Assembly: GCF_003012705.1 (NCBI RefSeq)
Contig: NZ_PXYL01000014.1
Span: 61,303 to 125,302 of the forward strand
Length of the DNA stretch: 64,000 nucleotides
Direction: 5' to 3'
Source of the DNA: Pseudaminobacter soli (ex Li et al. 2025)
GTDB taxonomy: Bacteria > Pseudomonadota > Alphaproteobacteria > Rhizobiales > Rhizobiaceae
Shown here piece after piece: positions 36,082 through 45,279 of this stretch (position 1 is its first letter; every line of letters starts with the position of its first letter). Below the pieces are notes generated by a model. It was not told the DNA's origin. It made no database searches and worked only from the letters and a program-made list of their open reading frames with translations. The position numbers were made by a program, and so were the translations under genes.

Positions 36082-36381
36082 TCAAGGCAGCTTCGCCGCC
36101 AGAAGATCGATCTTCTGCACGGTCGGCGTCTCGGCAAGCATCTCTTCGGCCTGGGAAAACAAAGCCTTGGCCACTTCGCCGGTGAGATGCGCGTCGCGCC
36201 CTTCCTCGTCGGGGAAGGCGTCGAAGATGCCGTAGGTCGAATGGCTCATCTTCATGGCGAACCAGGCAGTGGTCGCCGGCTCTCGCTGCACCAGCGCCAG
36301 GCCGTTCTTGAGAAAGGCCTCGACCTCGGCTTCCTTGCCCGGCTTGGCCTTCAATCTCACGTAAAGCGCCTTGCTGACCAT
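36082..36381 (-). CDS. Antibiotic biosynthesis monooxygenase (ABM) domain protein, YgiN-like
   Basis: A 99-residue single-domain protein with the ferredoxin-like ABM fold: KALYVRLKAKPGKEAEVEAF, ALVQREPATTAWFAMK, the core YGIFDAFPDEEGRDAHLTG and VQKIDLLAAKLP. Relatives oxidise quinols or small aromatics without a cofactor. The ATG at 36381 has GAGGAGG upstream. The longer frame runs into repeat C and is rejected. Confidence 0.88.
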   Translation of the reverse strand: MVSKALYVRLKAKPGKEAEVEAFLKNGLALVQREPATTAWFAMKMSHSTYGIFDAFPDEEGRDAHLTGEVAKALFSQAEEMLAETPTVQKIDLLAAKLP

Positions 36382-36395
36382 CGCTGCCTCCTCAA

Positions 36396-36491
36396 GCATA
36401 ACCCCAAAAATCGGAAGCGATCTTTGGGAAGGATCATGCGTGGATCTAAGTGCTGCAGCACCCTTGCGCTCCTCGTCGGGCGCGCGCTGCA
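36396..36491. repeat. RIME-like two-palindrome intergenic repeat, copy C
   Basis: Palindrome 36396-36439 (arms begin GCATAA and end ATGC, centre CAAAAATCGGAAGCGATC), spacer GTGGATCTAAGT, then a second palindrome 36452-36491 with arms GCTGCAGC and GCTGCAGC. The first palindrome is almost the same as in copy D. Confidence 0.7.
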
Positions 36492-36585
36492 GCAAGGATC
36501 GGCGATTCAGAAATATGGCTGCGGCAGGTGCGCGTCCATGCCCCGCCGAGGATAAATCGGACAGGGCCGGCTCAGGAAACCGGCG

Positions 36586-37257
36586 TCAGCCGCCGCTCAC
36601 CGCGAGCGCGATGGCCTCGCGCAGTTCCTCCATGCCGTCGCCCTTTTCGGACGAGGTGGACAGCACGGCGGGAAAGGCCGCCGGGCGCTTGCGGATCTTT
36701 TGCGACGTCTCTTCGATCAGACGCGGCACGCCGGCGGCCTTGATCTTGTCGGTCTTGGTCAGCACGATCTGGTAGGAGCAGGCAGCCTTGTCGAGCAAGG
36801 TCAAAACCTCCTCGTCATTCTTTTTGATGCCGTGGCGCGCGTCGATCAGAACATAGACGCGCTTCAGCGTCACGCGGCCGCGCAGATAGTCGAACACCAG
36901 CTTGGTCCACGCATCCACCTGGTCCTTGGGCGCCTTGGCATAGCCATAGCCCGGCATGTCCACCAGTGCCATCGGCGGCAGGTCGCCGTCCTTGCCGGAA
37001 TAGCCGTCGGGCACGAAGTAATTGAGCTCCTGGGTGCGGCCGGGCGTGTTGGAGGTGCGCGCCAGACCCTTCTGGCCGACCAGCGCATTGATGAGCGAGG
37101 ACTTGCCGACATTGGAGCGGCCGGCGAAGGCGATCTCGGGCGGGCCTTCCGGCGGCAGGAACTTCATGGATGGCACGCCGCGGATGAAGATCCACGGGTT
37201 CGTGAAGAGGCTGCCGGCCAGCGGCGGTACGGTATTCGTCTCGGTCTGTTCAGTCAC
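36586..37257 (-). CDS. engB: Ribosome biogenesis GTPase EngB (YsxC/YihA)
   Basis: A small GTPase needed for assembly of the 50S subunit. The 223-residue protein has G1 GRSNVGKSS, the switch segment [15 protein letters not shown]3 [11 protein letters not shown] and G4 TKTDK. The start is probably GTG at 37257, with GGAG eight bases upstream. The order engB-yidC-rnpA-rpmH on the minus strand is the usual rhizobial one. Confidence 0.95.
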   Translation of the reverse strand: MTEQTETNTVPPLAGSLFTNPWIFIRGVPSMKFLPPEGPPEIAFAGRSNVGKSSLINALVGQKGLARTSNTPGRTQELNYFVPDGYSGKDGDLPPMALVDMPGYGYAKAPKDQVDAWTKLVFDYLRGRVTLKRVYVLIDARHGIKKNDEEVLTLLDKAACSYQIVLTKTDKIKAAGVPRLIEETSQKIRKRPAAFPAVLSTSSEKGDGMEELREAIALAVSGG

Positions 37258-37390
37258 GCTGCTTGCTCCAGCCGGGCATTCTCGCGGCATCCAGTGGCAT
37301 CGGCGTTGCGGACGGCCTTGTCAACCGCCCAGCAGGACCTGCGTCGCAACCGCGACCCAGCCGATGCATCCGGAATAGCCACCTCGGAAT

Positions 37391-37417
37391 AAAAAGCCCC
37401 GGACGAGCCGGGGCCTT
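37391..37417 (-). terminator. Rho-independent terminator of yidC
   Basis: On the minus strand the stem GCCCCGG/CCGGGGC is followed by TTTTT, 20 bases after the yidC stop. Confidence 0.85.
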
Positions 37418-37436
37418 TCGAGGATTGGGATGCCCG

Positions 37437-39242
37437 CTATTCGGCGGGCTTGGGTTTCTTCTTGAAGATGCCCGTCAGATTGTCCCAGAGCTCGATCTTG
37501 GCGCCCTGGCGCTTCATGATGACGCTCTGCTGGATGATCGACAGCGTGTTGTTCCAGGCCCAGTAGATCACGAGGCCGGCAGGGAACGAACCCAGCATGA
37601 AGGTGAAGATCACCGGCATCCAGTTGAAGATCATCGCCTGCGTCGGATCCGGCGGGGTCGGGTTCATGCGCATCTGCAGGAACATGGTGACGCCCATGAT
37701 GAGCGGCCACACGCCGATGTGCAGGAAGTCGGGTGCCGCGAAAGGCAGTAGGCCGAACAGGTTGAGCAGCGACGTCGGATCGGGCGCGGCCAAATCCTGG
37801 ATCCAGCCGAAGAACGGCGCATGGCGCATCTCGATGGTGATGTAGAGCACCTTGTAGAGCGCGAAGAACACCGGGATCTGGATCAGCACCGGCCAGCAGC
37901 CCGCCAGCGGATTGATCTTCTCCGTCTTGTAGAGCTCCATCATGGCCTGCTGCTGCTTCATCTTGTCGTCCGCATATTTCTCACGGATTTCAAGCATGCG
38001 CGGCTGCACCATCTTCATCTTCGCCATCGACTTGTAGGACTTGTTGGCGAGCGGGAAGAAGATGGCCTTGACCAGAACGGTCGTGGCAAGGATGGCGAGG
38101 CCGAAATTGCCGAGCAACTTGTAGAGGTTGTCGATCAGCCAGAACATCGGCTTGGTGATGAAATAGAACCAGCCCCAGTCGATCAGCAGGTCGAACTGGC
38201 GGATGTTGAGGTCCTTTTCATAGGCGTTGATCTTGGCCACTTCCTTGGCGCCGGCGAACACCAGCGTCTCGACGGTGCCCGACTGGCCGGGCGCAATGGT
38301 CAGCGGGTCGGTCATGAAGTCCGACTGAAAGCGCGGGCGGCCATCGTCGAAATAGCTGAAGCGCGGCTGGAAGGACTGCTTGGACGAAGGCACCATGGCC
38401 ACCGCCCAGTACTTGTCGGTGATGCCGAGCCAGCCGTCGTCGGACTTGCCCGGAACGACCTGCTTGTCCTTCTCGATCTGCGAGTACTTGACCTCGTGCA
38501 GGCCTTCCTTGCCGGTGACGCCGATCAGGCCCTCGAACAGCACATAGGTGCTGGCGACGAGCGGCTTGTCGAAGCGGATGACGCGGCCGTAGTTGGAGAG
38601 CGACACGGGGGCCGAGCCGCTGTTCGTCACCGTGTCGGTGACGGTGAACATGTAGTTGCTGTCGATGCCGATCGTCCGCTTGAACGTCAGGCCCTTGTCG
38701 TTGGTGTAGGTCAGCGTCACCGGGGTGGTGGGCGTCAGCACCGCATTCGGCTCGGCGGTCCAGACGGTGTCCGGACCCGGCACGCTGCCGGTCTCTGCAT
38801 TTCCGACGAAGCCGATTTCGGCATAGTAGCCATTCGGCAGGACCGACGGGTTGAGCAGGTCGATGTTGGGCGAATTCTTGTCGACGGTGACGTGGTAGTC
38901 CTTCAGCAGGACGTCGTCGATGCGGGCGCCGGTGAGGTTGATGGAGCCGCCGATGCTCGGCGTATCGATCTTCACGCGCTGGGAAGCAGCAACCGCCTGT
39001 TCGCGGCTTTCGGGCACCGCGCCTGCGGTTCCGGTGTTGCTGCCGGGCACGCCGCCCTGCGGCGCGGCCGGCACTTCGCCCGTGGCGCCCTGGGTCTGCT
39101 TCTGCGCCTCGACGCGCTGCTGCTCGATGCGAGCGGTCTCGCGCTCCTTCTCGACGCGCGGGTTCATGTAGAACACCTGCCACAGCGTCAGGATCAGCAC
39201 GGAAAGCGCGATCGTGATCAAGAAATTCCGGTTGTTTTCCAT
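37437..39242 (-). CDS. yidC: Membrane protein insertase YidC
   Basis: Inserts and folds inner-membrane proteins, alone or with SecYEG. The 601-residue protein has the Gram-negative layout: an N-terminal anchor (FLITIALSVLILTLWQVFY), a linker rich in Gln, Pro and Gly, a large periplasmic beta domain (residues 80-360), and a C-terminal core of five transmembrane segments including GNFGLAILATTVLVKAIFFP and FLQMRMNP. It lies between engB and rnpA in the conserved rpmH operon. Confidence 0.97.
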   Translation of the reverse strand: MENNRNFLITIALSVLILTLWQVFYMNPRVEKERETARIEQQRVEAQKQTQGATGEVPAAPQGGVPGSNTGTAGAVPESREQAVAASQRVKIDTPSIGGSINLTGARIDDVLLKDYHVTVDKNSPNIDLLNPSVLPNGYYAEIGFVGNAETGSVPGPDTVWTAEPNAVLTPTTPVTLTYTNDKGLTFKRTIGIDSNYMFTVTDTVTNSGSAPVSLSNYGRVIRFDKPLVASTYVLFEGLIGVTGKEGLHEVKYSQIEKDKQVVPGKSDDGWLGITDKYWAVAMVPSSKQSFQPRFSYFDDGRPRFQSDFMTDPLTIAPGQSGTVETLVFAGAKEVAKINAYEKDLNIRQFDLLIDWGWFYFITKPMFWLIDNLYKLLGNFGLAILATTVLVKAIFFPLANKSYKSMAKMKMVQPRMLEIREKYADDKMKQQQAMMELYKTEKINPLAGCWPVLIQIPVFFALYKVLYITIEMRHAPFFGWIQDLAAPDPTSLLNLFGLLPFAAPDFLHIGVWPLIMGVTMFLQMRMNPTPPDPTQAMIFNWMPVIFTFMLGSFPAGLVIYWAWNNTLSIIQQSVIMKRQGAKIELWDNLTGIFKKKPKPAE

Positions 39243-39251
39243 CGAAAACCC

Positions 39252-39605
39252 TTAACGCGTACCGCGAATTCGTCGTGAAAGCTCGGCGGCAAGCTGCTCA
39301 AACGGCACCGTCAGTACGTCTTCCCGCCCGACGATCACATAGTCCTTGCCAGGCGTCATGTCACCTGCGGCATGGACGCGAACCGCCTCCTTGAGGCGGC
39401 GGCGAATGCGGTTTCGGACAACCGCATTGCCAACTTTCTTGGTGACCGTGAAGCCGACGCGCGGAGCGTCGGACGTGCCACGGTCCAGAACTTCCATGAG
39501 GAAAAGCCGCCCGCGACGCTTTTCACCGCGGCGGACGGCCAGGAACTCAGCTCGCTTGCGAAGCCGCAGCGGAGACGGAAATTCGGTTTTGCCGGCAGCC
39601 GGCAA
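39252..39605 (-). CDS. rnpA: Ribonuclease P protein component
   Basis: The protein subunit of RNase P, which matures tRNA 5' ends. The 117-residue sequence carries [34 protein letters not shown] and the RNR-box helix RLKEAVR. The start is probably TTG at 39605, 17 bases from the rpmH stop; the ribosome site is weak, so the exact start is uncertain. Confidence 0.93.
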   Translation of the reverse strand: MPAAGKTEFPSPLRLRKRAEFLAVRRGEKRRGRLFLMEVLDRGTSDAPRVGFTVTKKVGNAVVRNRIRRRLKEAVRVHAAGDMTPGKDYVIVGREDVLTVPFEQLAAELSRRIRGTR

Positions 39606-39622
39606 TGGTCTCGTCTCTCGCT

Positions 39623-39757
39623 TTAAGCGGAAAGACGCTTGCGGCCACGATTGCGGCGGGCCGCAACGACGGCACGACCGCCCTTGGTGGCCATGCGCGC
39701 GCGGAAGCCGTGGCGGCGCTTACGGACGAGTTTGGATGGCTGATAAGTACGCTTCAT
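39623..39757 (-). CDS. rpmH: 50S ribosomal protein L34
   Basis: A 44-residue basic protein read directly from the sequence: it begins [20 protein letters not shown] and ends GRKRLSA, the universal L34 pattern. It stands first in the minus-strand rpmH-rnpA-yidC-engB unit, as in nearly all bacteria. Confidence 0.97.
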   Translation of the reverse strand: MKRTYQPSKLVRKRRHGFRARMATKGGRAVVAARRNRGRKRLSA

Positions 39758-40048
39758 TTGTTTTAATACCGCGGTGTGCGGCCCTTCTTAATTCTGTCAC
39801 GTTGTAACAGGAGCTATGCCCGGCCTACTCAAGCGCAATAGAAATCGCGCCGGGAGGTCGGCCCGAGCGTGTGCGGCTTATAGAAAGAAGGGCCCGGCGA
39901 GTCAATCGGCGCATGAAAAGGCAAAAAACTCACGAACGGGTGAGGTTTTCTTTCCGATAGTTCAATAGGCGGTGAGACCTTCCCAGACGGCTTGCGCGCA
40001 CCATAATTCCAATCCACCTGTCATAGCAGAAACAACGATGGAAACGAT

Positions 40049-40867
40049 ATGACCTCTTGCGGCCAGGACCCGGGCGAACCCATGATGGCAGCCGGGATGA
40101 GGGCTGGAGAGGCGATCGGGGCCGACATGACGGGAGAATTCGACACGGGCGGGCGCGCGGCCGGGCGCTGGCGTTATGCACCGCTCGTCGTCGTGCTGGT
40201 GGGTCTCGCCACCGGTTACGCGCTCGGCTGGCAGCACTATCTGACGCTCGACTATCTCGCCGAAAGCCGGCAGGTCCTCAAGGATTTCGCCGCCGACAAC
40301 CCGGTCCTGGCGCCGCTGGGCTTCATGGCGATCTACACCGCCGCCGTCGCCTGTTCCTTTCCTGCAGCATCCATAATGACCGTGTTTGGCGGCTTCCTGT
40401 TCGGGTGGCTGCTGGGCGGCATCTATGCCATCGTCGCCGCAACGGTGGGCGCAACGATCATATTCATGGCGGCGCGGACGGTCTGTGGCAGCTTTCTCAG
40501 GCGGCGCGTCGGCGGGCTGGCATGCAAGCTCTCGGACGGCTTCGAGAAGAACGCCTTCGGCTATCTCCTCGTGCTGCGGCTCGCTCCGTTCGCCCCCTTC
40601 TTCATCGTCAACGTAGCCCCTGCCCTGTTCAACGTCAGGCTGCGCACCTATGTGGCGGCAACCTTTATCGGCATTATTCCCGGCGGCTTCGCCTATGCCT
40701 GGCTCGGCCAGGGCTGCGACAGCGTGCTGATGGCGGCGGAAACGGCCGGCCAGCAGGCCACGATCCGCGACCTCGTCACACCGCAGATTACCATCGCCTT
40801 CCTGGCGCTCGCGCTTGTCGCGGCGCTCGCCACCGTCGTAAAGAGAATGTGGGCTTCACGTATCTGA
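40049..40867 (+). CDS. TVP38/TMEM64 family (DedA-like) membrane protein
   Basis: About 245-272 residues with six hydrophobic segments. The SNARE-associated/VTT core is visible: FPAASIMTVFGGFLFGWLLG, the amphipathic FLRRRVGGLACKLSDGF, and the reentrant-loop arginine segment LVLRLAPFAPFFIVN. Members transport or arrange lipids or polyprenyl carriers, or are linked to selenite and metal movement. The start is uncertain: ATGs at 40049, 40082, 40097 and 40127 are in frame, and the last gives the usual family length. It is followed by a MerA-like flavoprotein gene on the same strand. Confidence 0.85.
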   Translation: MTSCGQDPGEPMMAAGMRAGEAIGADMTGEFDTGGRAAGRWRYAPLVVVLVGLATGYALGWQHYLTLDYLAESRQVLKDFAADNPVLAPLGFMAIYTAAVACSFPAASIMTVFGGFLFGWLLGGIYAIVAATVGATIIFMAARTVCGSFLRRRVGGLACKLSDGFEKNAFGYLLVLRLAPFAPFFIVNVAPALFNVRLRTYVAATFIGIIPGGFAYAWLGQGCDSVLMAAETAGQQATIRDLVTPQITIAFLALALVAALATVVKRMWASRI

Positions 40868-40895
40868 TTTTGAGCTGATTTTTTTCCGCGCCTAA

Positions 40896-40997
40896 CGCAT
40901 AACCCCAAAAATCGGAATCGATTTTTGGAAAGGATTATGCGTAGATTCAAAGTGTTACAGCGTCCTTTGCTCGCCCAATAGGGCGAGCGGCGCTGTA
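40896..40997. repeat. RIME-like two-palindrome intergenic repeat, copy D
   Basis: Palindrome 40896-40941 with arms CGCATAA and TTATGCG and centre AATCGGAATCGATT, spacer TAGATTCAAAGTG, then palindrome 40956-40997 with arms TACAGCG and CGCTGTA around a CTCGCCC/GGGCGAG inner stem. Confidence 0.75.
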
Positions 40998-41031
40998 GCC
41001 GGCGCAACGTCCCGTTTCAGAAGGCGAACGA

Positions 41032-42459
41032 ATGACGACAACCCTGACCCCGGACATCTGCGTGATCGGTGCCGGGTCGGGCGGATTGTCGGTGGCTGCA
41101 GCAGCAGCGGCCTTCGGGGTGGATGTGGTGCTTGTCGAACGCGGCAAGATGGGCGGCGACTGCCTCAACTATGGCTGCGTACCTTCGAAAGCTCTGATCG
41201 CCGCCGCGCGCCACGCGCAGGCGATGCGCGACGGAACCCCGCTCGGCATCGGCGCGGTCGAACCTGAGATCGACTTCGAAGCGGTTCACCGCCATGTACA
41301 CGAAGCAATCGCCGCAATAGCACCCAACGACTCGGCCGAGCGTTTCAACGCGCTTGGTGTTCATGTCATCAGGGCCGAGGGCCAATTCAGGGACCTGCAG
41401 ACGCTCGTCGCCGGCGACATCGAAATCCAGGCGCGTTATTTCGTCCTCGCCACCGGCTCGTCACCTTTCGTGCCCCCTATCCCCGGCCTGGACAAGTCCG
41501 ACTACCTGACCAACGAGACGATCTTCGACCTGACAGCCAGGCCGGAGCATCTGATCATCATCGGCGGCGGGGCAATCGGCATGGAGCTGGCACAGGCCTA
41601 CAAGCGGCTCGGCTCCATGGTGACGGTGATCGAGATCGCCACAGCGCTCGGCAAAGAGGACCCCGAGCTTGCGGCAATCGTCCTCAAGCAGATTCGCGAC
41701 GAGGGCGTCGTCATTCACGAACGAACCGAAATCACCCGCATCGTGCAGCACGGGCTTGGCTCCGTGCAGCTAAGCCTCAAATCAGGCGACGGCAGCGAGA
41801 CCATCGAGGGTACGCATCTGCTGGTCGCGGCCGGCCGTGTGCCCAACCTCAGAGGGATGGGCCTCGACAAGGCCGGCGTTGTGCATGGCGAGTGGGGACT
41901 GCAGGTCGACAGCCGGCTGCGCACCAGCAACCGCCGCATCTATGCGGTGGGCGACGCTACCGGCTTGCAGCAATATACCCACGCCGCCAACTACCATGCC
42001 GGGCTGGTGGTCCGCTCCATCCTGTTCCGGCTGCCCGCGCGCGAAAGGCGCAACATCGTCCCGAGGGTCACGTTCACCGAACCGGAACTCGCCCATATCG
42101 GGCTGACCGAGGCGGAGGCGACCAAGGCTTACAAATCGATCCGCGTGGCGCGCTGGCCCTATGCCGAAAACGACCGGGCCCGGACCGAGCACCGCACCCA
42201 CGGCCACATCAAGGTGATCGCCAGCCCCCGGGGACGCATCCTCGGCGTGTCCATAGTCGGCGCCCAGGCCGGTGAGCTGATCGGCGTCTGGGCGCTGGCG
42301 CTGTCCAAGAACCTGACCCTGCGCGACGTTGCCTCTTATGTCCCGCCCTACCCCACGCTTGGCGAAATTGGCAAACGCGCCGCGGTGGCCTACTTTACCC
42401 CCATGGCACGCAAGCCGCTGGTACGCCGGCTGGTGAACTTGCTGCGCAAATTCGATTGA
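41032..42459 (+). CDS. FAD-dependent pyridine nucleotide-disulfide oxidoreductase, MerA-like
   Basis: A 475-residue class I flavoprotein disulfide reductase. FAD-binding GAGSGGLSVA is at the N-terminus, the redox-active disulfide is in GGDCLNYGCVPSK, and the NAD(P) motif is IIGGGAIGMELAQAY. The C-terminal dimerisation domain has PYPTLGEIG where lipoamide dehydrogenases have HPTLSE, so the usual base histidine is a tyrosine as in mercuric reductase. The C-terminal vicinal cysteines of mercuric reductase are absent (the protein ends VNLLRKFD). It overlaps or abuts the histidine kinase and follows a TVP38 gene, a linkage that suggests a shared redox role. The substrate is unknown. Confidence 0.88.
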   Translation: MTTTLTPDICVIGAGSGGLSVAAAAAAFGVDVVLVERGKMGGDCLNYGCVPSKALIAAARHAQAMRDGTPLGIGAVEPEIDFEAVHRHVHEAIAAIAPNDSAERFNALGVHVIRAEGQFRDLQTLVAGDIEIQARYFVLATGSSPFVPPIPGLDKSDYLTNETIFDLTARPEHLIIIGGGAIGMELAQAYKRLGSMVTVIEIATALGKEDPELAAIVLKQIRDEGVVIHERTEITRIVQHGLGSVQLSLKSGDGSETIEGTHLLVAAGRVPNLRGMGLDKAGVVHGEWGLQVDSRLRTSNRRIYAVGDATGLQQYTHAANYHAGLVVRSILFRLPARERRNIVPRVTFTEPELAHIGLTEAEATKAYKSIRVARWPYAENDRARTEHRTHGHIKVIASPRGRILGVSIVGAQAGELIGVWALALSKNLTLRDVASYVPPYPTLGEIGKRAAVAYFTPMARKPLVRRLVNLLRKFD

Positions 42460-42488
42460 ACAGGGTTCTGGAGCGGCAGACTTTTCAG

Positions 42489-43970
42489 ATGGGAGACAAT
42501 GCCATCACCGATCCCGGCAGGGGGCAGGCACGCACGGTGCCGCTGGCGCGCGGTCTGTCGACCAAGCTGCTGGTGCTCACCGCTATCTTCGTGCTGCTGG
42601 CCGAAATCCTGATCTTCGCGCCATCGGTCGCCTATTTCCGGCTGCGCTGGCTGGAAGAGCGGCTGGGCACCGCCGCCGCCGTCTCGGTGCTTCTGGTCCA
42701 GAACAATTCCCCCGGCATTTCGCGCGAAGTGCAGGACGAGGTGCTGCGCTCGATGGGCGTCAAGGCGATTGCCATCCGCGACGGCGGCGAATCACGCATG
42801 CTTGTCGCGTCGGAAGTGCCGCCGCAGGTGGACGAGCACATCGACCTCGCCAATACCGGGCCGGTGCTGGCCATGCGCGAGGCGCTGGACACGCTGGTTT
42901 TCGGCGGCGATCGCATATTGCGCGTGTTCGGCCATGTCGGCGACAGCGAGAAGGAATTCGAGCTGATCATTTCCGACCACAAGCTGCGCAACGCGATGCT
43001 GACCTATTCGCGCAACGTAGCGCTCTTGTCGCTCTTGATCTCGCTGTTCACCGCGACGCTGGTCTTCTACGCCATCGACCGGATCATGATTCGCCCGATT
43101 CGCGACATGACGCGCTCTATGCTCACCTTCTCGCAGGCGCCGGACGATCCGGCCAGCATCATCGCGCCGGAACCGCGCGCCGACGAGATCGGCGTAGCCG
43201 AACGCGAGCTCTCCGACATGCAGCAACGCCTGCAGCGGACGCTGGGCGAGCAGAAGCACCTGGCCGACCTCGGGCTCGCGGTTTCCAAGATCAATCACGA
43301 CATGCGCAACATACTGGCCTCCGCCCAGCTCATGTCAGACCGCCTGGGCATGGTGAAGGACCCCACCGTGCAGTCGCTGGTGCCCAAGCTGGTGCGCGCG
43401 CTGAACCGCGCGGTCTCCTATTCGGAGGGCGTGATCACCTATGGCCGCACGCAGGAAGCGCCTCCTTCGCGTCGCCGGCTTCGGCTGCGCCAGACGATCG
43501 AGGACGTGCAGGGCCTGCTCGGCATCGAGCCGGAAGGCGACATCGAATTCGAGAACCAGGTGGACCCCAATTTCGAGATCGACGCCGATTCGGAACAGCT
43601 GGTGCGCGTGCTCACCAATCTCTGCCGCAACTCGCTGCAAGCGATGGCCGGCGACAAGGAGGGCGCGATCGTCAAGCGGCTGACCATTTCGGCCGAGCGC
43701 AATGGCAGCGTCAGCCGCATCCTGGTTGCCGACACCGGCCCCGGCCTGCCGCAAAAGGCGCGCGAAAACCTGTTTTCCGCCTTCCGCGGCTCGGCCCGCA
43801 GCGGCGGCACGGGGTTGGGCCTGGCCATTGCCTACGAGCTCGTGCGCGCCCATGGGGGCACGCTGGAGCTTGTGGAAAGCGTGGGCGGGCGCACAGTGTT
43901 CTCGATCACCATCCCCGACCAGCCGGTCCGGCTCGACGAGGCTCGCAGCAGCCTGCGCCGCCCGGCATGA
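42489..43970 (+). CDS. HAMP-containing sensor histidine kinase, no adjacent response regulator
   Basis: An inner-membrane sensor kinase of about 493 residues. Two transmembrane segments (LLVLTAIFVLLAEILIF and VALLSLLISLFTATLVFY) flank a periplasmic domain of about 110 residues. A HAMP region follows (RIMIRPIRDMTRSMLTF), then the phosphoacceptor helix with KINHDMRNILASAQLM, where His is followed by D-M-R-N. The ATPase domain has N-box LTNLCRNSLQAM, G1 DTGPGLP and G2 GGTGLGLAIA. The start may also be TTG at 42456, overlapping the previous stop. No response regulator gene lies in the window nearby. Confidence 0.9.
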   Translation: MGDNAITDPGRGQARTVPLARGLSTKLLVLTAIFVLLAEILIFAPSVAYFRLRWLEERLGTAAAVSVLLVQNNSPGISREVQDEVLRSMGVKAIAIRDGGESRMLVASEVPPQVDEHIDLANTGPVLAMREALDTLVFGGDRILRVFGHVGDSEKEFELIISDHKLRNAMLTYSRNVALLSLLISLFTATLVFYAIDRIMIRPIRDMTRSMLTFSQAPDDPASIIAPEPRADEIGVAERELSDMQQRLQRTLGEQKHLADLGLAVSKINHDMRNILASAQLMSDRLGMVKDPTVQSLVPKLVRALNRAVSYSEGVITYGRTQEAPPSRRRLRLRQTIEDVQGLLGIEPEGDIEFENQVDPNFEIDADSEQLVRVLTNLCRNSLQAMAGDKEGAIVKRLTISAERNGSVSRILVADTGPGLPQKARENLFSAFRGSARSGGTGLGLAIAYELVRAHGGTLELVESVGGRTVFSITIPDQPVRLDEARSSLRRPA

Positions 43971-44242
43971 CGATTCGCGCTACTCAACGGCTATCAAGGC
44001 GACCGCGATTCGCGGCCGCAGCTCACTTGTTCGGCTCACGAGACGAACCAGCCCCCTGCCATGGCCGGCGAGGTGGGCAAGATGACCCAGCGGATTCAAG
44101 GGGCTTTTGCGGACGCCTGTGGGCGAACAAAAAGTTTTTCGAGAGGCGCTTGCAATTCGTCGTTTCAGCCGTTAGGTAGCACATCAATCGCGGCCGGGAC
44201 ATCAGCCGGCCAGCGACGATCGCCTGATGGACGATCGGTTGC

Positions 44243-44319
44243 GCGCCCGTAGCTCAGCTGGATAGAGCACCAGACTACGAATCTGGGGGTCAGAGGTTCG
44301 AATCCTTTCGGGCGCGCCA
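44243..44319 (+). tRNA. tRNA-Arg (anticodon ACG), integration site of the island
   Basis: A 77-nt gene. The acceptor stem GCGCCCG pairs with CGGGCGC and an encoded GCCA end follows. The D arm is AGCTCAGCTGGATAGAGC, the anticodon stem CCAGA/TCTGG encloses CTACGAA (anticodon ACG), and the T arm has GGTTCGAATCC. The 3' 51 bases are also found at the far end of the integrated element. Confidence 0.97.
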
Positions 44320-44320
44320 T
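44269..44320 (+). repeat. attL: 52-bp direct repeat (tRNA-Arg 3' half)
   Basis: Begins ACCAGACTACGAATC in the anticodon arm and ends at GGGCGCGCCAT just past the CCA. It is identical to 62055-62106. Confidence 0.95.
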
Positions 44321-44342
44321 ATTTCCCAAGGGGTTGAGGCGA

Positions 44343-45188
44343 ATGGCAAGTAATAGCCTAATCGCTGGGGGCACACCGGGGGCACAGATCACTGGCGCTT
44401 TAGCCGATCAACTTGCAATCCAGTTTCATTTTGATGATGAGGCGCGCATCCGCCTGCTAGAGCTCTGCCGCCCCTGCGAGGACTGGTTAGAGCAATACCG
44501 TGACGGTGCCATTGAGCTTGTATCAACGCCTGACGCTGCAATTGCCATGGCTCTCGAGGGTTGCGCGAACCGCTTTCTGCGCAATCGGGTAAAGCCGGCC
44601 GGCAAGGCTGATCAACGAAAATACCTTCAAGCGATCGAAGCGCACACGGAAGCGCTAATGCGGTTGCTGACGGGGTATCAGGAGATCGACGGCACAACTG
44701 CGGACCCCTTTCGCTTCCTGGAGAAGACTAGCAGAGCCCGTGGCGACAAACGAAGTCGGTTCGACCATTGGGCACGAGCGAACGAGTCTCTCCTGACGTT
44801 GCATCTGTTCGCGAAATTTAGGCTGCACAGCGGTCTCGACCCAGCGGCGGACGAGAAAGCGGAAGAAGGCGTGAAGCGGCGTACTGAATACCCGCGGTTC
44901 GTCTTGATTGCAGATCTCTTGGCCACCTTCTGTCGCATCACGGGGCAGGAAGCCACCGCCTACGCTAACAGGAACCGCCTTGGTGATCGACAGGTTAGCC
45001 CCGCTGTCGACTTTATAAGCGTGGCGCTGCCCCCCATATTGAAGGCCGCAAGACTCAAAGGCCCGCATATTCTCGACGATCAAGTGATCCGCAAGGAGAT
45101 CGCTGAAGTGAAGCGCTTTTGGGAAGAAGGGCGAAGACCAGAGCTGGCTTATGCCTTTGCCGATTGGGGCAGCAAAAGAATAGGGTAA
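44343..45188 (+). CDS. Hypothetical protein, first gene of the island
   Basis: Up to 281 residues, mostly helical and charged, with no family I recognise. Readable segments include FHFDDEARIRLLELCRPCED, RFLEKTSRARGDKRSRFDHW and VSPAVDFISVALPPILKAAR. The assigned ATG gives an N-terminus (MASNSLIAGGTPGAQI) that is encoded by the 20-bp repeat also found by the integrase gene, so the true start may lie further in. Its function is unknown; position next to attL is common for accessory genes of islands. Confidence 0.6.
   Translation: MASNSLIAGGTPGAQITGALADQLAIQFHFDDEARIRLLELCRPCEDWLEQYRDGAIELVSTPDAAIAMALEGCANRFLRNRVKPAGKADQRKYLQAIEAHTEALMRLLTGYQEIDGTTADPFRFLEKTSRARGDKRSRFDHWARANESLLTLHLFAKFRLHSGLDPAADEKAEEGVKRRTEYPRFVLIADLLATFCRITGQEATAYANRNRLGDRQVSPAVDFISVALPPILKAARLKGPHILDDQVIRKEIAEVKRFWEEGRRPELAYAFADWGSKRIG
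44367..44386. repeat. Double GGGGGCACA motif, left copy (candidate integrase arm site)
   Basis: The 20-bp sequence GGGGGCACACCGGGGGCACA holds two copies of GGGGGCACA with 11-bp periodicity. An identical copy lies at 61911-61930 beside the integrase gene. Both lie inside the element near its ends, as arm-type integrase sites do. Confidence 0.55.
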
Positions 45189-45279
45189 ACTTTTTTCGCG
45201 ATTTCGCGCAGCTTAAATTCCTACTTTATGTGACGTTGCCGCGCCATGATGCACACCATCGCAATAGATGGAGTGATTC

